From Chondrosia reniformis (Eukaryota; Porifera; Demospongiae; Chondrillida; Chondrillidae), in contig OX359193.1 of assembly GCA_947172415.1 (NCBI GenBank), positions 2,040,501 through 2,104,500 on the forward strand: a stretch of DNA of 64,000 bases, given 5' to 3'. The position numbers were made by a program, and so were the translations under genes. Under the pieces are notes generated by a model. That model ran no database searches and was not told the origin of the DNA. It was given only the letters and a program-made list of their open reading frames with translations. Positions 24,101 to 35,744 of this stretch are shown piece after piece. Position 1 is the stretch's first letter. Each line of letters starts with the position of its first letter.

Positions 24101-26963
24101 CAGAGAGCTGTTTCTGGGGATTCCACCCTTCATTAGTGACCCTGGGAATCATTGTCTTTTTCACAATCTTTTGGCACTGTGACCATACTTATTAGCTATT
24201 TCATGTGTTTATCCATCTACTGCTAAAGCTACTGAAAGTGACATTCCATCCCAAAATGTTTGTAATTAGCACCTTCCAGTGTCCTCTTTTGGTACAATAG
24301 CATCCGTCATGATCTGTCTCCTTATTTCAGTTGATGGCAAAAATGTTGGAGGAGAGGTTGATGTTGTGCAGAAGGTACATTCATGCAAAGTTCACTTGCC
24401 TTGTATATATACGTAGTCTTGTTTCAGTTTTTCATTTTCTCTTATTAGGATATGGGGCATAAAATGGAAAGTTGGTAAGTCAATATACATACATAAGACT
24501 TTTAGTTAAGCATGTCTGTATTATTGCCCGAACTGCAAATTTTCCTACTGAAGTTGTTTCAGGTGACCTATAGATTAAGATATTTATTAGACCTTTATAA
24601 TTTAGTTTGCTGGCTTATAATATAAAGATTTAAATTTGTAATTTTAGAAATAATGCTCATTGTCAGAGCATGTTACGTACATGCCAATCATAGGTAAGAG
24701 AAGGTTTTTATGTTTAGAGTAATTATATGCTATCGATTCACCAATGTAACTAATTAATAATGCTTACAAGTTGAACTGTGTAACTCGAGGCAACTTTACT
24801 AAATTGTGTGTATATATGCTTTCAATAACTAAAGGAAGCATTGTTTGAGAAATGTATATACATCCTGTATGTTTTGAAGGAGAGTTAATTGTGCAAAGGC
24901 TGTGATATATATGATACAAATAATCAATGGGGCAGTGATTATTCCTTTTGTACATAGTCTTGAAGATAGCTATGATGTTGGTGATAAGCTGGGAGTGGGA
25001 GATTATGCTGTGGTAAGAGATGCTGTACATAAAAGTACCAAGAAGCAGTATCTAATAAAGAGTATCAAGAAGCAGGCATTGTTCCTTTATGAAGACATTA
25101 TGCAGAGAGAGCTGGGAATTATTCGTTTATTAAACCATCCAAATATTTTAAAACTGGAAGAAGAGTATGTTGATGATAGCAGGTATCACTTGGTATTTGA
25201 GTATGTTGAGGTGAGTTGTGACTGCATATTTTATAAGCAAGGACCATAGGCGCCAAGACTAAACACATCTACATATAGGGGCATCTTATTCCGAATCTTG
25301 TTTTACACATTTAATAGTGTTTTTGTTAAACTTCTTTCCAGTGCGACCTCTATTTTTTGACTCTTCATCATTCAAGATTTGATGAGGGTGAGGCTAGGAT
25401 AATGATGAGAAGCTTGAGCCATGCTCTTATGTACCTTCACCACAAACGACCATCTACACCAACTTCAGTAAAAACTCCAATGTCCATTGTTCACAGAAAT
25501 GTTAGACTGGAGAGTTTATTTGTGAGTGTCAGGTGTATTATACAATACATAATGTGTGCTGTACCAGACTTGGTAACACTTGTATACCTGTAGATATGTG
25601 TCAGGTCTGATGGTACAAGGACACTCAAGTTGGGTGATTTCAGTATGGCCACATTCATTAGAGGTGCCCTTAGTGTAGCATGTAGCTCAATTCCTTATAT
25701 AGCACCAGAGATACTCAATGGAACAGGGTAAGGGCATCGTGGCATGTATTGTTTACATTATCAAGTGCAGACTCTCTCCTATGTGAATGTAGTTATGGAG
25801 TAAAAATTGATACCTGGGCCACTGGTGTGGTGTGTTACATACTGTTAAGTGGGCATTCTCCCTTTATTGCTACTGAGGAAGAGTGCCATAGGTAAGACCT
25901 GTGTACATTATTAGCAGCCATATATAGCCTATCCTTCTGCATGGTTGGTTTCAAATCCTTATCGGAGTGCTACATTACCAATATTGTATGTACAAATACA
26001 ATTTTTATTTAAAATAATACATTTATTTTTTGATTATTTTCAGAGTTACTTTAATTGGTTTCTGTAGCCTCATCAAGAATAGATGTTGTAGTTCTCTTTG
26101 AAAGGTTCATCTTTTGATCTCTCTTGAGCATCCAAACACTGCGGGGGACCCCCAGGGTCTAAAACATCTGATGAGAAGATCCAACCAAATTGCATCTTGG
26201 CATGCTTATAAGAGATTGAAAGATGAGCCCTATCAAAGATAAGTTCGACATAGTTAGAACAAATCCATATCATATCATCCTGTAATTCAGTGTACACACT
26301 CTGTATACATATGTTAAATGGCCTTCGATTACTGTGTAGGTGTCGGTATAGGATTGTGTTACACCTCTACTTACATACAGTATTGTATTGCATATATCAT
26401 AATTCTTCAGCACAAATCTGACTGAGAGACAGATTGTCTTGGAAAAGATAAGAAATTTTCCCTGTGATTTCAACGCAAAGGTTTGGAATAGTGTCTCTTT
26501 TGAAGCAAAAGACTTCATCTGTCATCTATTAGAAAAGTCACCTTGCAGGAGATTCTCTGCTTGTGAAATGTTGGAGCACCCTTGGCTTACTGTAAGATTA
26601 GCTGAATTAAATGAGATAAAAATAAACCCTTCATTCTCTTGGATTGCATGCTTGCACCAGCTTAATTTGGTCAAAAAATAGCAGTGTCACTTATGTAATC
26701 ATTCAATATCAACTTGTATGTGTTCCCATTTGCTGTAGCAAACTGACGGTCAGGATATCAATGGCAAACTGGACTTGAAAATGTTTGACAAAAAAACCAA
26801 TTCCAAGTTTAGATTCACGGTGAGTTTAAATGTCATGGATGTATACATATGTATATTTGTCTCTTACCTACGTAAATCCTCTTTCCAGATGACAGTGCTA
26901 GACAGATATTCAAAAGATTTTAACAGAACATTTAATCAAGGTCTTGGTAAATCCTTATCTTAA
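21187..26963 (+). CDS. DCLK-like: Doublecortin-like kinase, probably catalytically dead
   Basis: Fifteen exons join in phase: 21187-21269, 21394-21973, 22042-22126, 22214-22954, 23307-23419, 23872-23938, 24331-24374, 24449-24474, 24958-25210, 25342-25521, 25594-25727, 25793-25891, 26411-26591, 26739-26819 and 26889-26963. They encode about 913 residues. Two doublecortin domains (around residues 29-115 and 150-250; VTFYKDGDCNFGGL, GVRAIYTPKG) would bind microtubules. A long low-complexity linker follows, then a CaMK-type kinase domain (about residues 580-862) with the DCLK layout. The Gly loop GVGDYAVV, the Lys in YLIKSIKK and the helix-C Glu remain. The catalytic loop reads HRNVRLES instead of HRDxKPEN, so Asp, Lys and Asn are all changed, and DFG is DFS. 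The domain is thus probably a pseudokinase, as inferred from sequence. Intron 2 appears to use a GC donor at 21974. Confidence 0.9.
23473..23580 (+). repeat. 30-bp tandem repeat, about 3.6 copies
   Basis: The unit CCTGACAATCCAATCACCTG plus TCTAATACAG repeats almost without change inside a DCLK-like intron. Each unit ends in a sequence resembling a branch point and acceptor. Confidence 0.9.
23976..24175. repeat. Dispersed repeat, family A, copy 2
   Basis: It starts ACACCATTTCCCTACATGCT and contains CACTGGGCCAGAGAGCTGTT. It aligns along its length with the copy at 14297-14505 and lies in a DCLK-like intron. Confidence 0.65.
26085..26255. repeat. Hairpin repeat, family H, copy 2
   Basis: The arms GAAAGGTTCATCTTTTGATC and GATTGAAAGATGAGCC surround a core GACCCCCAGGGTCTAAAACA. 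This copy is decayed and appears to lie in the opposite orientation to copy 1. It sits in the DCLK-like intron before the exon at 26411. Confidence 0.55.
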
Positions 26964-27097
26964 ACACTTTATATTTATTTTTGTACATATACCTGTTTGG
27001 TTAAACCTGTATATTGCTATCTTTATACTGTAACAGTATGTTTTGAATATTTTCCTCTAGAAATATATTATTGCAACCGATATTAACACTTATAATG

Positions 27098-27103
27098 AAT
27101 AAA
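27098..27103 (+). terminator. AATAAA polyadenylation signal of the DCLK-like gene
   Basis: A canonical AATAAA lies 135 bp after the stop codon at 26963. DCXR converges from the other side and ends at 27153, so the two 3' untranslated regions may overlap. Confidence 0.5.
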
Positions 27104-27152
27104 GACAATAAATTAAAATAATATTCTGTTGACGGGAGATATTGTCTACTAC

Positions 27153-27905
27153 TTAGCAGGCATGATAGCCTCCATCAACTGGTAACTTACTACAGTTGAT
27201 CATGGCACTCCTATCACTAAGCAAGAAGAGGATGGCATGGACCACTTCCTCCACTTCTGCAAACCTTCCCATGGGAATACCACCAAGCATTTTATTGGCC
27301 TTCTTTGGATCAGACCAGCCAATCTTACCCATCTCAGTCATCACTACAGTTGGATGAACAGAATTGACACGAATGCCATACTTTCCAAGTTCTAGGCCCA
27401 TGACTGCAGTCAACATGTCTAGGGCACCCTTTGAGGAACAATAAACTGCATGATCATGTAGAGCACACATTGAAGCTTGACTTGAAATGTTTACAATAGA
27501 TCCACCCATTTTTCTTTCCACCATCCCCTTAGCTACAACCTGAGATATAAATAGCACAGCCTTGACATTGACGTTCATGCTGAGGTCAAAGGCTTCTTCA
27601 GACACCTCCATAAAGGGATCAAGTTTGGCCACTGCTGCATTATTTACAAGTAAGTGAATGGCTCCAAGTGAATGAACTGCTTTGACAGCGGATTTCGTGT
27701 CGCTCAAGTCCACACAGAGGGTGCCGATTGCCGGTACTTCTACTTTCAATGAATCTAAGTCTGATTGCGTTCTACTCAATGCAATCACTTCTGCTCCACA
27801 TTCAACAAGCACTTTAGCAGTATCGCGCCCTATTCCTTTCCCAGCCCCAGTTACTAGTGCTCTTTTACCAGAGAAATCAAGTCCAGTGCAGAACGAAGTA
27901 GCCAT
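27153..27905 (-). CDS. DCXR: L-xylulose reductase (dicarbonyl reductase)
   Basis: A single uninterrupted exon encodes 250 residues, close to the 244 of human DCXR. It is a short-chain dehydrogenase with the NADP(H)-binding motif TGAGKGIG at residues 19-26, NNAA at 88-91, catalytic Ser142, and Tyr155/Lys159 in YCSSK. Family-specific blocks are [19 protein letters not shown]-like [19 protein letters not shown] and the C-terminal GGYHAC. The enzyme reduces L-xylulose to xylitol in the glucuronate-xylulose pathway and also reduces dicarbonyls. The gene lacks introns while its neighbours are intron-rich. It is divergent from UBE2G1 (186 bp) and convergent with the DCLK-like gene. Confidence 0.93.
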   Translation of the reverse strand: MATSFCTGLDFSGKRALVTGAGKGIGRDTAKVLVECGAEVIALSRTQSDLDSLKVEVPAIGTLCVDLSDTKSAVKAVHSLGAIHLLVNNAAVAKLDPFMEVSEEAFDLSMNVNVKAVLFISQVVAKGMVERKMGGSIVNISSQASMCALHDHAVYCSSKGALDMLTAVMGLELGKYGIRVNSVHPTVVMTEMGKIGWSDPKKANKMLGGIPMGRFAEVEEVVHAILFLLSDRSAMINCSKLPVDGGYHAC

Positions 27906-28091
27906 TTTTGAAAGACAAATGGCGCCAATTGTAAAATGAAATCAGCTGTTTTCTGTTTTCGATAAGTCTGTAAACGCTTCCGTGGTTACCGCGTACTGTG
28001 TTATAGGTGGTTACAATTTATACAACATATAGGTCTACAATTCCTTGTCTGCGACTTGTTTTTGATCTATTCTGAGGTCCCTGTATTAAAC
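27906..28091. promoter_or_regulatory. Shared promoter of DCXR and UBE2G1
   Basis: The start codons are divergent and 186 bp apart. A bidirectional promoter is inferred from this spacing. No specific element was identified. Confidence 0.55.
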
Positions 28092-30168
28092 ATGGCTGGG
28101 TCGTCACCAGAACAAGGAGCACTTTTGTTAGCCAAACAGCTGGCTGGTGAGTTCAGATGCCTTGGCGAAACGCGATAATATGTTTAGGCCTTCTATCTGT
28201 CTAGAGTTAGAAAAGAATCCAGTGGAGGGTTTCTCGGCCGGACTGGTTGATGACAGCGATTTTTACAAGTGGGGCGTCCTAATAATAGGACCTCCCGACA
28301 CTTTTTAGTATCCTCAAAGTCTATTGTTTTGATAAAACCATTAAGTTAAACCCAGTAATTTAGGAAAATTTAAGTGATACAAAAGGAGCGACTTAGTCTA
28401 TCGACAATATGTGTTTGTGGCCTGCTTATGGATGTCCTTAACAAGCTTTTAGTGAAGGAGGATATTTCAAGGGGGAGCTCCAGTTCCCGAAGGAATACCC
28501 TCACCGGCCTCCAAAGATGATATTTACCAGCGACATCTGGCACCCAAATGGTTAGCGACTGTGCAAAGTGTGAAGAGAGCTAGGTCATTCAGTTTATAAA
28601 TTTTGATAGTTTCCAATGTCTCTTTGTTTATGTGTTCATTAGTCACTAATACAATACATTAAATATGTTTGCTCTTTTTTCCTCATTTTGTCTCTCATTG
28701 AAAGTCTTAGCCCTACATCTTCCATATGACTACCAGTATGATTCTAGGCTGATGGTTATCACACTGTGCCCTGACAAATGTGCATCTAAAGTTGTCTGTT
28801 TACTGACTGCCTATATTGTTGCTTATCTTTAAGATGCTACATCTTTCGACCTTTTGAGCGTCTAAAAACGCAGTTTGTCTTGGTAAATCTTTTGGTTGGA
28901 CGTTTTGACCCTGAGGGTCTTCTTCAGCGACTGACAGCGTTTTTAGACGCTCAGAGAGTCGAAAGATGTACCATCTTAAAGATAACTTTGACAGAATTAG
29001 TATTGTTGCTGTTGTGCTCTCCAGTGTTTATGAATTCTTTATGTATATGCCTAACAAGTAACTAAGAATGGAATGTCTACATAATTGAGTGATTGGTCTC
29101 TGACCACACACTCACATATCAAGAGATTTGTGTATGTAGACACTGTGTAAAATTTTTATAGTCTTGTCCAAAGTCTTTAATACTGAAAGCAGCTAACTGT
29201 AGGAAACCCTTTGTAAGTCCTTGCCTCATTCATGTAAGCTGGCATCATTTAAGGGAAAACCAATTAAAGAAATATATTGTATATTACATGATGAATAAAC
29301 TACATCTGAACCTGCTTATGCATGTATATATAATTTTGTTCTCCTCTTATAGTGGGCAAAGATGGAAGTGTTTGCATATCAATATTACATGAGCCTGGGG
29401 AAGACAAGTACGGCTACGAGAGGGCTGAAGAAAGATGGCTTCCGATCCACACAGTGGAAACTATTCTGTTAAGTGTTATTTCCATGTTAGCTGACCCGAA
29501 TGATGAAAGTCCAGCAAATGTTGATGCAGCAGTAAGTATTTTTTAGTGTAACTGTGATGCTCAGGCTTAGGATCTAGTCACTTGTGATGCTCAGGCCTAG
29601 GAACGAGCCACTTGTGATGCTCAGGCTTAGGATCTAATCACTTGTGATGCTCAGGCCTAGGAACGAGCCACTTGTGATGCTCAGGCCTAGGAACGAGCCA
29701 CTTGTGATGCTCAGGCCTAGGAATGAGCCACTTGTGATGCTCAGGTTTAGGAAGGAGCCACTTGTGATGCTCAGGCCTAGGAAACGAGCCACTTGTGATG
29801 CTCAGGCTTAGGAACGAGCCACTTGTGATGCTCAGGCCTAGGAACGAGCCACTTGTGATGCTCAGGCTTAGGAACGAGCCACTTGTGATGCTCAGACTTA
29901 GGAAGGAGCCACTTGTGATGCTCAGGCTTAGGAACGAGCCACTTGTGATGCTCAGGCTTAGGAACGAGCCACTTGTGATGCTCAGGCCTAGGAATGAGCC
30001 ACTTGTGATGCTCAGGCTTAGGAAGGAGCCACTTGTGTTATATATTGTAGTCATTGTATTAAGGTGAACTTGTACATTTATTTGCAGAAAGAATGGAGAG
30101 AGGATTATAATGGAGAATTTAAAAGGAAAGTCATGCAGTGTGTAAGAAAGAGCCAAGATTCTCTATGA
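28092..30168 (+). CDS. UBE2G1: Ubiquitin-conjugating enzyme E2 G1
   Basis: Exons 28092-28146, 28205-28307, 28453-28550, 29353-29531 and 30088-30168 join in phase and give 171 residues (human UBE2G1 has 170). The protein carries [10 protein letters not shown], the E2 core with [14 protein letters not shown], the active-site Cys at about residue 93 in [18 protein letters not shown], and the acidic loop insertion next to it that marks the UBE2G/UBE2R group. The C-terminus [14 protein letters not shown] matches the family. The enzyme accepts ubiquitin from E1 and builds Lys48-linked chains with cullin-RING and other ligases. Intron 3 holds a hairpin repeat and intron 4 a 30-bp minisatellite. Confidence 0.95.
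28822..28986. repeat. Hairpin repeat, family H, copy 3 (best preserved)
   Basis: Arms of about 47 bp at 28822-28870 and 28939-28986 are nearly perfect inverted repeats containing TTGAGCGTCTAAAAACG and its complement. The core between them is TTTTGACCCTGAGGGTCTTC. The minus strand reads CTGAAGA, a short stem, then AAAACGTC, one base away from the GAAACGTC expected of a hammerhead ribozyme. It lies in UBE2G1 intron 3. Confidence 0.7.
29553..30036 (+). repeat. 30-bp minisatellite in UBE2G1 intron 4
   Basis: About 16 copies of the unit GTGATGCTCAGGCCTAGGAA plus CGAGCCACTT, with small variants. The unit length is a multiple of 3 and lacks stops in some frames, which creates spurious open frames on both strands. 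Confidence 0.93.
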
Positions 30169-30777
30169 TCATATTCCCATGTACTCTTACAGGATAGTGC
30201 AATTCTTTACAGCTGTCTGTATGACTCAATGCAAGTGTAAATAATTTCATAGTGTCCAATTTATTTATTGACTTGGTAATTCACTTTTGTTGAAACTTAC
30301 AAAATTTCTTAATTATTGTGGTTTGTGTCTATATACATGGAAAACATACAAATAATATTACATGCATGTGTGTATTACGGGAGATACACTGCATGTTACT
30401 GTAACAGTTAGCTGTAAATGGAAAAGGTTTTTATCTTGAGAACTAGATGTGATATAGCACATCAGGTGGACATATGAAATATACAGGTGTGTACTGCCAC
30501 ACTATCCTGGTTCAACTTTGATTAGGATGACCTTAGCTGGCTGCTCCACGTATATGCTATATCAAACCTCATGTCACACAAGTTACTGTGATACTGTAAT
30601 TGCAATTTGTATTGTGTGAATTGAAAATGTTACAGGGATCAAAGGTATTTGTCACATTCATCAGAACAGAAGTCCTTTACATCTGTAGTGACCCATCCTA
30701 TGGGGGTCCAGGTATGTGTACATACCAATTGTTTGCCGCTTAAGATAAAATTCCAGGAGTTACTCCATTTTGTTATT
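30169..30777. other. Intergenic, no gene seen
   Basis: This is the 3' region of UBE2G1 and the upstream region of PRIM1. No exon was recognised. Confidence 0.45.
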
Positions 30778-30785
30778 TTTGGCGC
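30778..30785 (+). promoter_or_regulatory. E2F-type site upstream of PRIM1
   Basis: TTTGGCGC matches the E2F consensus TTTSGCGC and lies about 33 bp before the PRIM1 start codon, extending into a GC-rich TTTGGCGCGAGTTTTGCGGG. DNA replication genes are classic E2F targets, so S-phase control is a plausible inference. Confidence 0.6.
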
Positions 30786-30817
30786 GAGTTTTGCGGGAGA
30801 AGTGGAGCATATTCAAA

Positions 30818-33800
30818 ATGTCTACTGAATATAAATCTTCAGAACTTCCGGAGCTTCTAAAGCAATATTACGCTTGGCTGTTTCCATACGACAAGTACTA
30901 CGATTGGCTGAGCTACGGAGAAGGTGTGTGTACAGATTGTTGAAATGATGTCAGTACAAATTATAGAACGCCATGCAATCCTAGTGAACGTGTAAAGATT
31001 CCCACAAACACAGAAGTGACGTGCATACTTATATTTCATTATGTCGTTAAGTTTCCAGATGTACCAGTCAGTATTGCAAGCAATGCCATCCCTACTTCAT
31101 TAATACATTGAATAGGACGTCCTTGTCTTTGGGGCCATCCCAACTGAGAGATCGAAAGTACTAAAGTACTCTCTGATATACTCGTGAATTTATGTAAGCT
31201 TTTACTTGGTTTGATAAACTCTGATGATAACTATTTAGAGAGTGAGCGATTATTCTTTTCATTAAGCATTCTGCTATCCAACGTTGCATTAGCTAGTCCT
31301 CTCAAAACATGGCATTGTTAAGTATCATTCATTTTCTTACCCGAGGTCTTTCAAAGGTGTTTACTCATCGTGAGTTCTCCTTCACCTTGGAGGGTGATAT
31401 TTATGTACGGTACCAGTCCTTCAGAGATATAAAGGACATGGAACAGGAGATAAGGAAGCGGAATCCTCACAAGATTGACATAGGAGCAGTCTTTTCAGCC
31501 AAAGTTAGTGCATTAATAAGAAAACTATCTTCCTCCATCCCTCTCTCAATCTCCTCTTCTCCCTCATTATTACCCAACCTCTTTATTTCCTCTATTCCTA
31601 TCCCTCTCCATCTCCTGCACCATTCCTCTTCTATCTCTCTCTCCCTCCTTATAGCCCAAAGATCACAAGAAAATCAGTCCAGCTGCATTTAAGGCAGAAA
31701 CTAAGGAACTAGTCTTTGATATAGACATGACTGATTATGATGATATTAGAACTTGTTGCAGTGGGGCCAACATTTGTATTAACTGTTGGAAGTTCATAAC
31801 AGTAGCAATGAAAATTGTTGATAGAGCTTTGAAAGGTATATATGTCTGTCAAAGTTGTGAGACTAGGGGAGTAATTGCATTAACATATTTTAAGAACTAT
31901 GAGAAAATTACACAGACCAACCAAAGTATTATGAAAATCTAAGATACCATTTTCCTACATGCTATGCGTATTCTGTAAAAAAGCCTATAGGGGAACTAAA
32001 CCTGAAGAGAGCTTGCATGATTCAGCAAACAAAGTCCTATTAAAATTGAAAGTAGTGATTGCCTCGAGATGAAAACATCCTTTTAACCCATCAATTTTAA
32101 TGCACTTATGTTGTGAGCTAGGAAGGCTGCCTTAAATTTGTTAATCATCACAAGTGTAACACTTGTAGTTTCATAATAAGTGAAGGTGGAGGCTGTACTT
32201 TATGAACAAGTTCTTATCTTTGAAAGGGTTTGTCTACCGATCTCTTTTGAGTATCTTAAGACACAGCTAGCTTTTTTGGTTTAAACTTCTTGTTGTTGGA
32301 TGCATTGACCCTTGGAGTCTTCTGCTAGTGATTAGCTCATTTAGCTACTTCTTTGCATGTACATATATAATAATAGTCTATATGTTAACATTCTCTTATT
32401 GGTACTGTTGTATTAGATGATTTTGGTTTCAAGCACTTGTTTTGGGTGTACAGTGGTCGTCGTGGAGTCCACTGTTGGGTTTGTGATGACAGAGCTCGTT
32501 GCCTCACACAAGAGGGACGGTCTGCCATAGCAGAATACCTTACTCTTATAAAGGTGTGTATTTACGTATATTATACATTACTCATATTAGAGTGTGTTGT
32601 TTGAAGAACTTCCACGTGGCTAGGTTCTTGCATGCTATTTGACTGGGTAACCATACTAGTCAAATTACAGAACAAATTTCAGACATTTTGAACCAATCCA
32701 GGATCTTCATTAGTGAATTACATATATATAATCACTTACAAAACTAACTGTAAAGGACAGGGACAAGGGGGTGTGTATATATATATATATTTGTGTGTAA
32801 GTGTCTATATATATTTCACTGATTAAAGACCCTGGATTGGGTTGAAATGTCTGAAATTGGACTAGTGTGGTTACCTGATTGAATTGGCATAAGAGTGTGT
32901 TATTATGTTGTAACTCGGTCATATAAAGGTGTAAATTTATGCTATGCCTCAGATATATATGAAGATATTAAGGATTAACTAAGGCTTGTCTGGACTGAAT
33001 TATCTTGACCTTTACAAATGTATTTCTGGCTTTCATCAATTACATTGGTAAAGCTAGACTTGGAATGCACTAATTGGAATTGACTGTGTATAGGTTCATC
33101 TCTAGTGTCTTTCACTACTTTTACCTCACCCCAATAGGGAGGGGAGGCTCAGGCTAAAAAAGTGAAAATTGAAGATCCTCCCCACTGGTCCATAAGGTAT
33201 CACATCACATCAATTAGTTTATGAAACTGTTGTTGTGCATCATTTGGGTCAGGTATTGCAAGTCTTACTTAGAGTATTAATATCAGTACATATTAACTTC
33301 ATGGTGTACTGCTACACCTATACATATAAGCATTTTCCAATTCTTGTTAACTTATATAATGGATTGTGAATTTTGTTTTTTTTGTTAATTTATATAATGG
33401 ATGTCGATATTTGAGTAAGACCTTATTCTCCATCTTCACTTCACAGTAAAGCACTAAAGATTATTGATGAGTACTTTATGGAAATTGTCCAGGATCAGGA
33501 TCTGTTGATGGATGAGAGCAGATATACCAAAATTCTAGCCCTACTGCCGACAGCTACTCAGGAGAAGATAAAGAAGTATTTTGAAGAAGAGAAAGATAAG
33601 ACTTCACAATATAGATGGCAGCGTCTGTTAGCTGAGGTACAAAATAGATTAAATAGGTTCAATGAAGATTTTGTACAACAACATTCAAATTGAACCATTC
33701 GTATGACGGGTATTACATTAAATTTTCAGTCTGGAATCCTTAGTGGTTTGATTTTTATTAGTATGATTTACTTTATTTATTCCTCCTCTAATCAAATCAC

Positions 33801-35744
33801 TGGCCATTAATTAAGGTTGAAAAATCTAAGCAACCATATTCAAGCCTAAAGACTTGTAAATAAAGGAGGAATTATGACAGTTACTTGGTTCATTTTTATA
33901 CAATGCATATGTAATGTAATGCAAAGTGCTATAAGTCACTTAGTGTCTGATAAAAGTATTTATATTTGTGCGGCCAGCCATTTTATCATTTATATTCTGG
34001 CCTCCAGACAGATGTGGTACTGTATTAATATAAATTTTTTCTCTTCTTCTAGATACCTGCAGTGTACAAGAATGGAACTGGAGATACACTGTTAAATGAG
34101 ATAAAGATACAATTTTCATATCCCAGGCTTGACATTAACGTCACCAAAGGGTTAAACCATCTACTGAAGAGTCCATTTTGTGTCCATCCAAAAACAGGAA
34201 GGGTCTGTATACCAATCAACATCAATGAGATTGATGATTTTGATCCTCTTGCTGTACCTACAGTCAAGTGAGGGTGCATACAGTATTGTAATATAGTGGA
34301 CCCTGTCAAATTCGGTCACCTATGGGACCTAAGTTAGCTAGACAAGTGGCAGCATTATAAAGGATTATTAATTGCCGAGTGGTGAGTGTGAGCGAGCGAA
34401 GCGAGGCCAATGAACGCGTTTTATTTAAGATTTTTGTATGTGTATATATATGTCCGCACCTTGCGCAAGCTTTCACTTCAATTGCATAAATGTTCTATAC
34501 GAGATTTGACAATTGCATAAGCCAATTCAATCTAGCAGCAGAAGACAATTGCGTTAGCCAAGTCGATCGATTTTCCATTGTCCATTGTCTGGTGTTTGTT
34601 CATCTAATATCTTGCTCATCACTTCTTGCTTTACTTACCTTGATAAGCTTTCTGCATGGTTAAGAAGCGAGACATGTGTTTGCGCATTGCCTATGCCTAG
34701 TATTCATGATGAACAATTGTCTTAGAGTAAATCAAGGTGTGGTCTTGGACTTGAAGTACCATTTATAATGGTAGGAGTAGTTACATGTACAAACTCAGAG
34801 CTTTAGTAGATTACTTGTAGACTATTTTTTGTCTCTGTTTTTAATATTCGTTCTTTATCAAACCTGTTATTCATGTTATAAACAGTGAGCACGGCCGGAT
34901 ACGAAGGTAAGAAACCTCTTTGGACTCGAAAATAGTAACCATGTTATGCATTAGACAGATGACCGCATTATCAGGGTTTAAATGTATACAAAGAATAGCG
35001 TAAATTTTCGAGACTTGATCCAGCTGACCGGTTTAAGCAAGTGACTGTCCTAAAGCAGCTGAGAAGTGTATTTGAATTCATTTACTTATGAGTATATTTC
35101 ACTGCACGATGTTGTTGTAGATGTTTCAGATATGTATGTAATATATAAGACCTTGGTAATCAAACTTTCAATTGTAGACAATTATGTGATGAACTTAATT
35201 CCTCCTTTGAACAAGATAATACAGACAGTTCAGACCACATTGGAGGAAAAGCCGGTCGAAAAGGTGCATATCTGACAGTCAAGGGTTGAAACAGCAGATT
35301 GCATATGATTTTTTGTTTTGAAAATGGCTTCTAAATATCACAAAAATATGACATTTAGCATACAATAAATGCCCAACTTTAAATGTTTATATATATATCT
35401 TGATTTCTGTCATTGTAAGATTTCATAAAAGCTAGAAATAACTATAGTTGTACTAATAAATTGTCACATGTCATTATACAATCAGGTTGTGGAAAGCATT
35501 AAACGCAGATCAAACTAATGTTATGTATGTAAAGTTCGGGGTTAAACAACTGTATTTCAATATATATTGTTATAACAGTCTTGACTGTGAGTGCAAAGTA
35601 TATTATATACTATATATACATATTGCATTTTTTGTTGTAGCCTATAATCAAACATCTCTGAAGAGTTACATAAAATCATTTGATGATCACTTCTTAAAAC
35701 CACTGAAAAGTGACATTTTAAGTGCAAAGAGAAAGGGCAAGTGA
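30818..35744 (+). CDS. PRIM1: DNA primase small (catalytic) subunit
   Basis: Nine exons join in phase: 30818-30923, 31346-31503, 31655-31835, 32417-32553, 33138-33196, 33447-33636, 34053-34267, 35178-35263 and 35641-35744. They encode about 411 residues (human about 420). The protein makes RNA primers within the DNA polymerase alpha-primase complex. Visible signatures are [20 protein letters not shown], catalytic Asp110 and Asp112 in [11 protein letters not shown], the zinc-binding cysteines in [25 protein letters not shown], and [19 protein letters not shown]. The donor at 33637 was chosen over readthrough to a stop because it keeps phase and family spacing. Introns carry repeats of families A and H, a long hairpin, and a piggyBac-related fragment. 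Confidence 0.95.
31944..32030. repeat. Dispersed repeat, family A, copy 3 (partial)
   Basis: It contains ACCATTTTCCTACATGCTAT and AAGCCTATAGGGGAACTAAA, matching the first part of the copies at 14297 and 23976. It lies in PRIM1 intron 3. Confidence 0.55.
32208..32350. repeat. Hairpin repeat, family H, copy 4 (decayed)
   Basis: It contains TCTTTTGAGTATCTTAAGAC and TGACCCTTGGAGTCTTCTGC, homologous to the copies at 15090 and 28822. It lies in PRIM1 intron 3. Confidence 0.5.
32645..32877. repeat. Long imperfect hairpin with hammerhead-like arms
   Basis: The arms at 32645-32717 and 32815-32877 are imperfect inverted repeats. One arm reads TTTCAGACATTTTGAACCAA and the other carries GGGTTGAAATGTCTGAAATT. 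On the plus strand the right arm reads CTGATTA, a short stem with AGACCC and GGGTT, then GAAATGTC, close to a hammerhead ribozyme core. The spacer holds a TA-rich microsatellite. It lies in PRIM1 intron 4. Confidence 0.65.
34365..34625 (+). mobile_element. Fragment matching the piggyBac 5' region
   Basis: This PRIM1 intron 7 segment matches 50554-50907 over most of its length, for example CACCTTGCGCAAGCTTTC, GAGATTTGACAATTGCATAA and GATCGATTTTCCATTGTCCA. The second locus lies immediately upstream of the first exon of the piggyBac transposase. The fragment is probably a miniature relative of that element. Exact termini are unresolved. Confidence 0.65.

Noticed and set aside
24645-24690. Candidate 46-bp DCLK-like exon between 24474 and 24958
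   Set aside because: It would create a TGA at the junction and break phase; the direct joint is in frame.
29638-30156. 172-codon minus-strand frame with [10 protein letters not shown] repeats
   Set aside because: It is antisense to the 30-bp minisatellite of UBE2G1 intron 4 and the UBE2G1 last exon.
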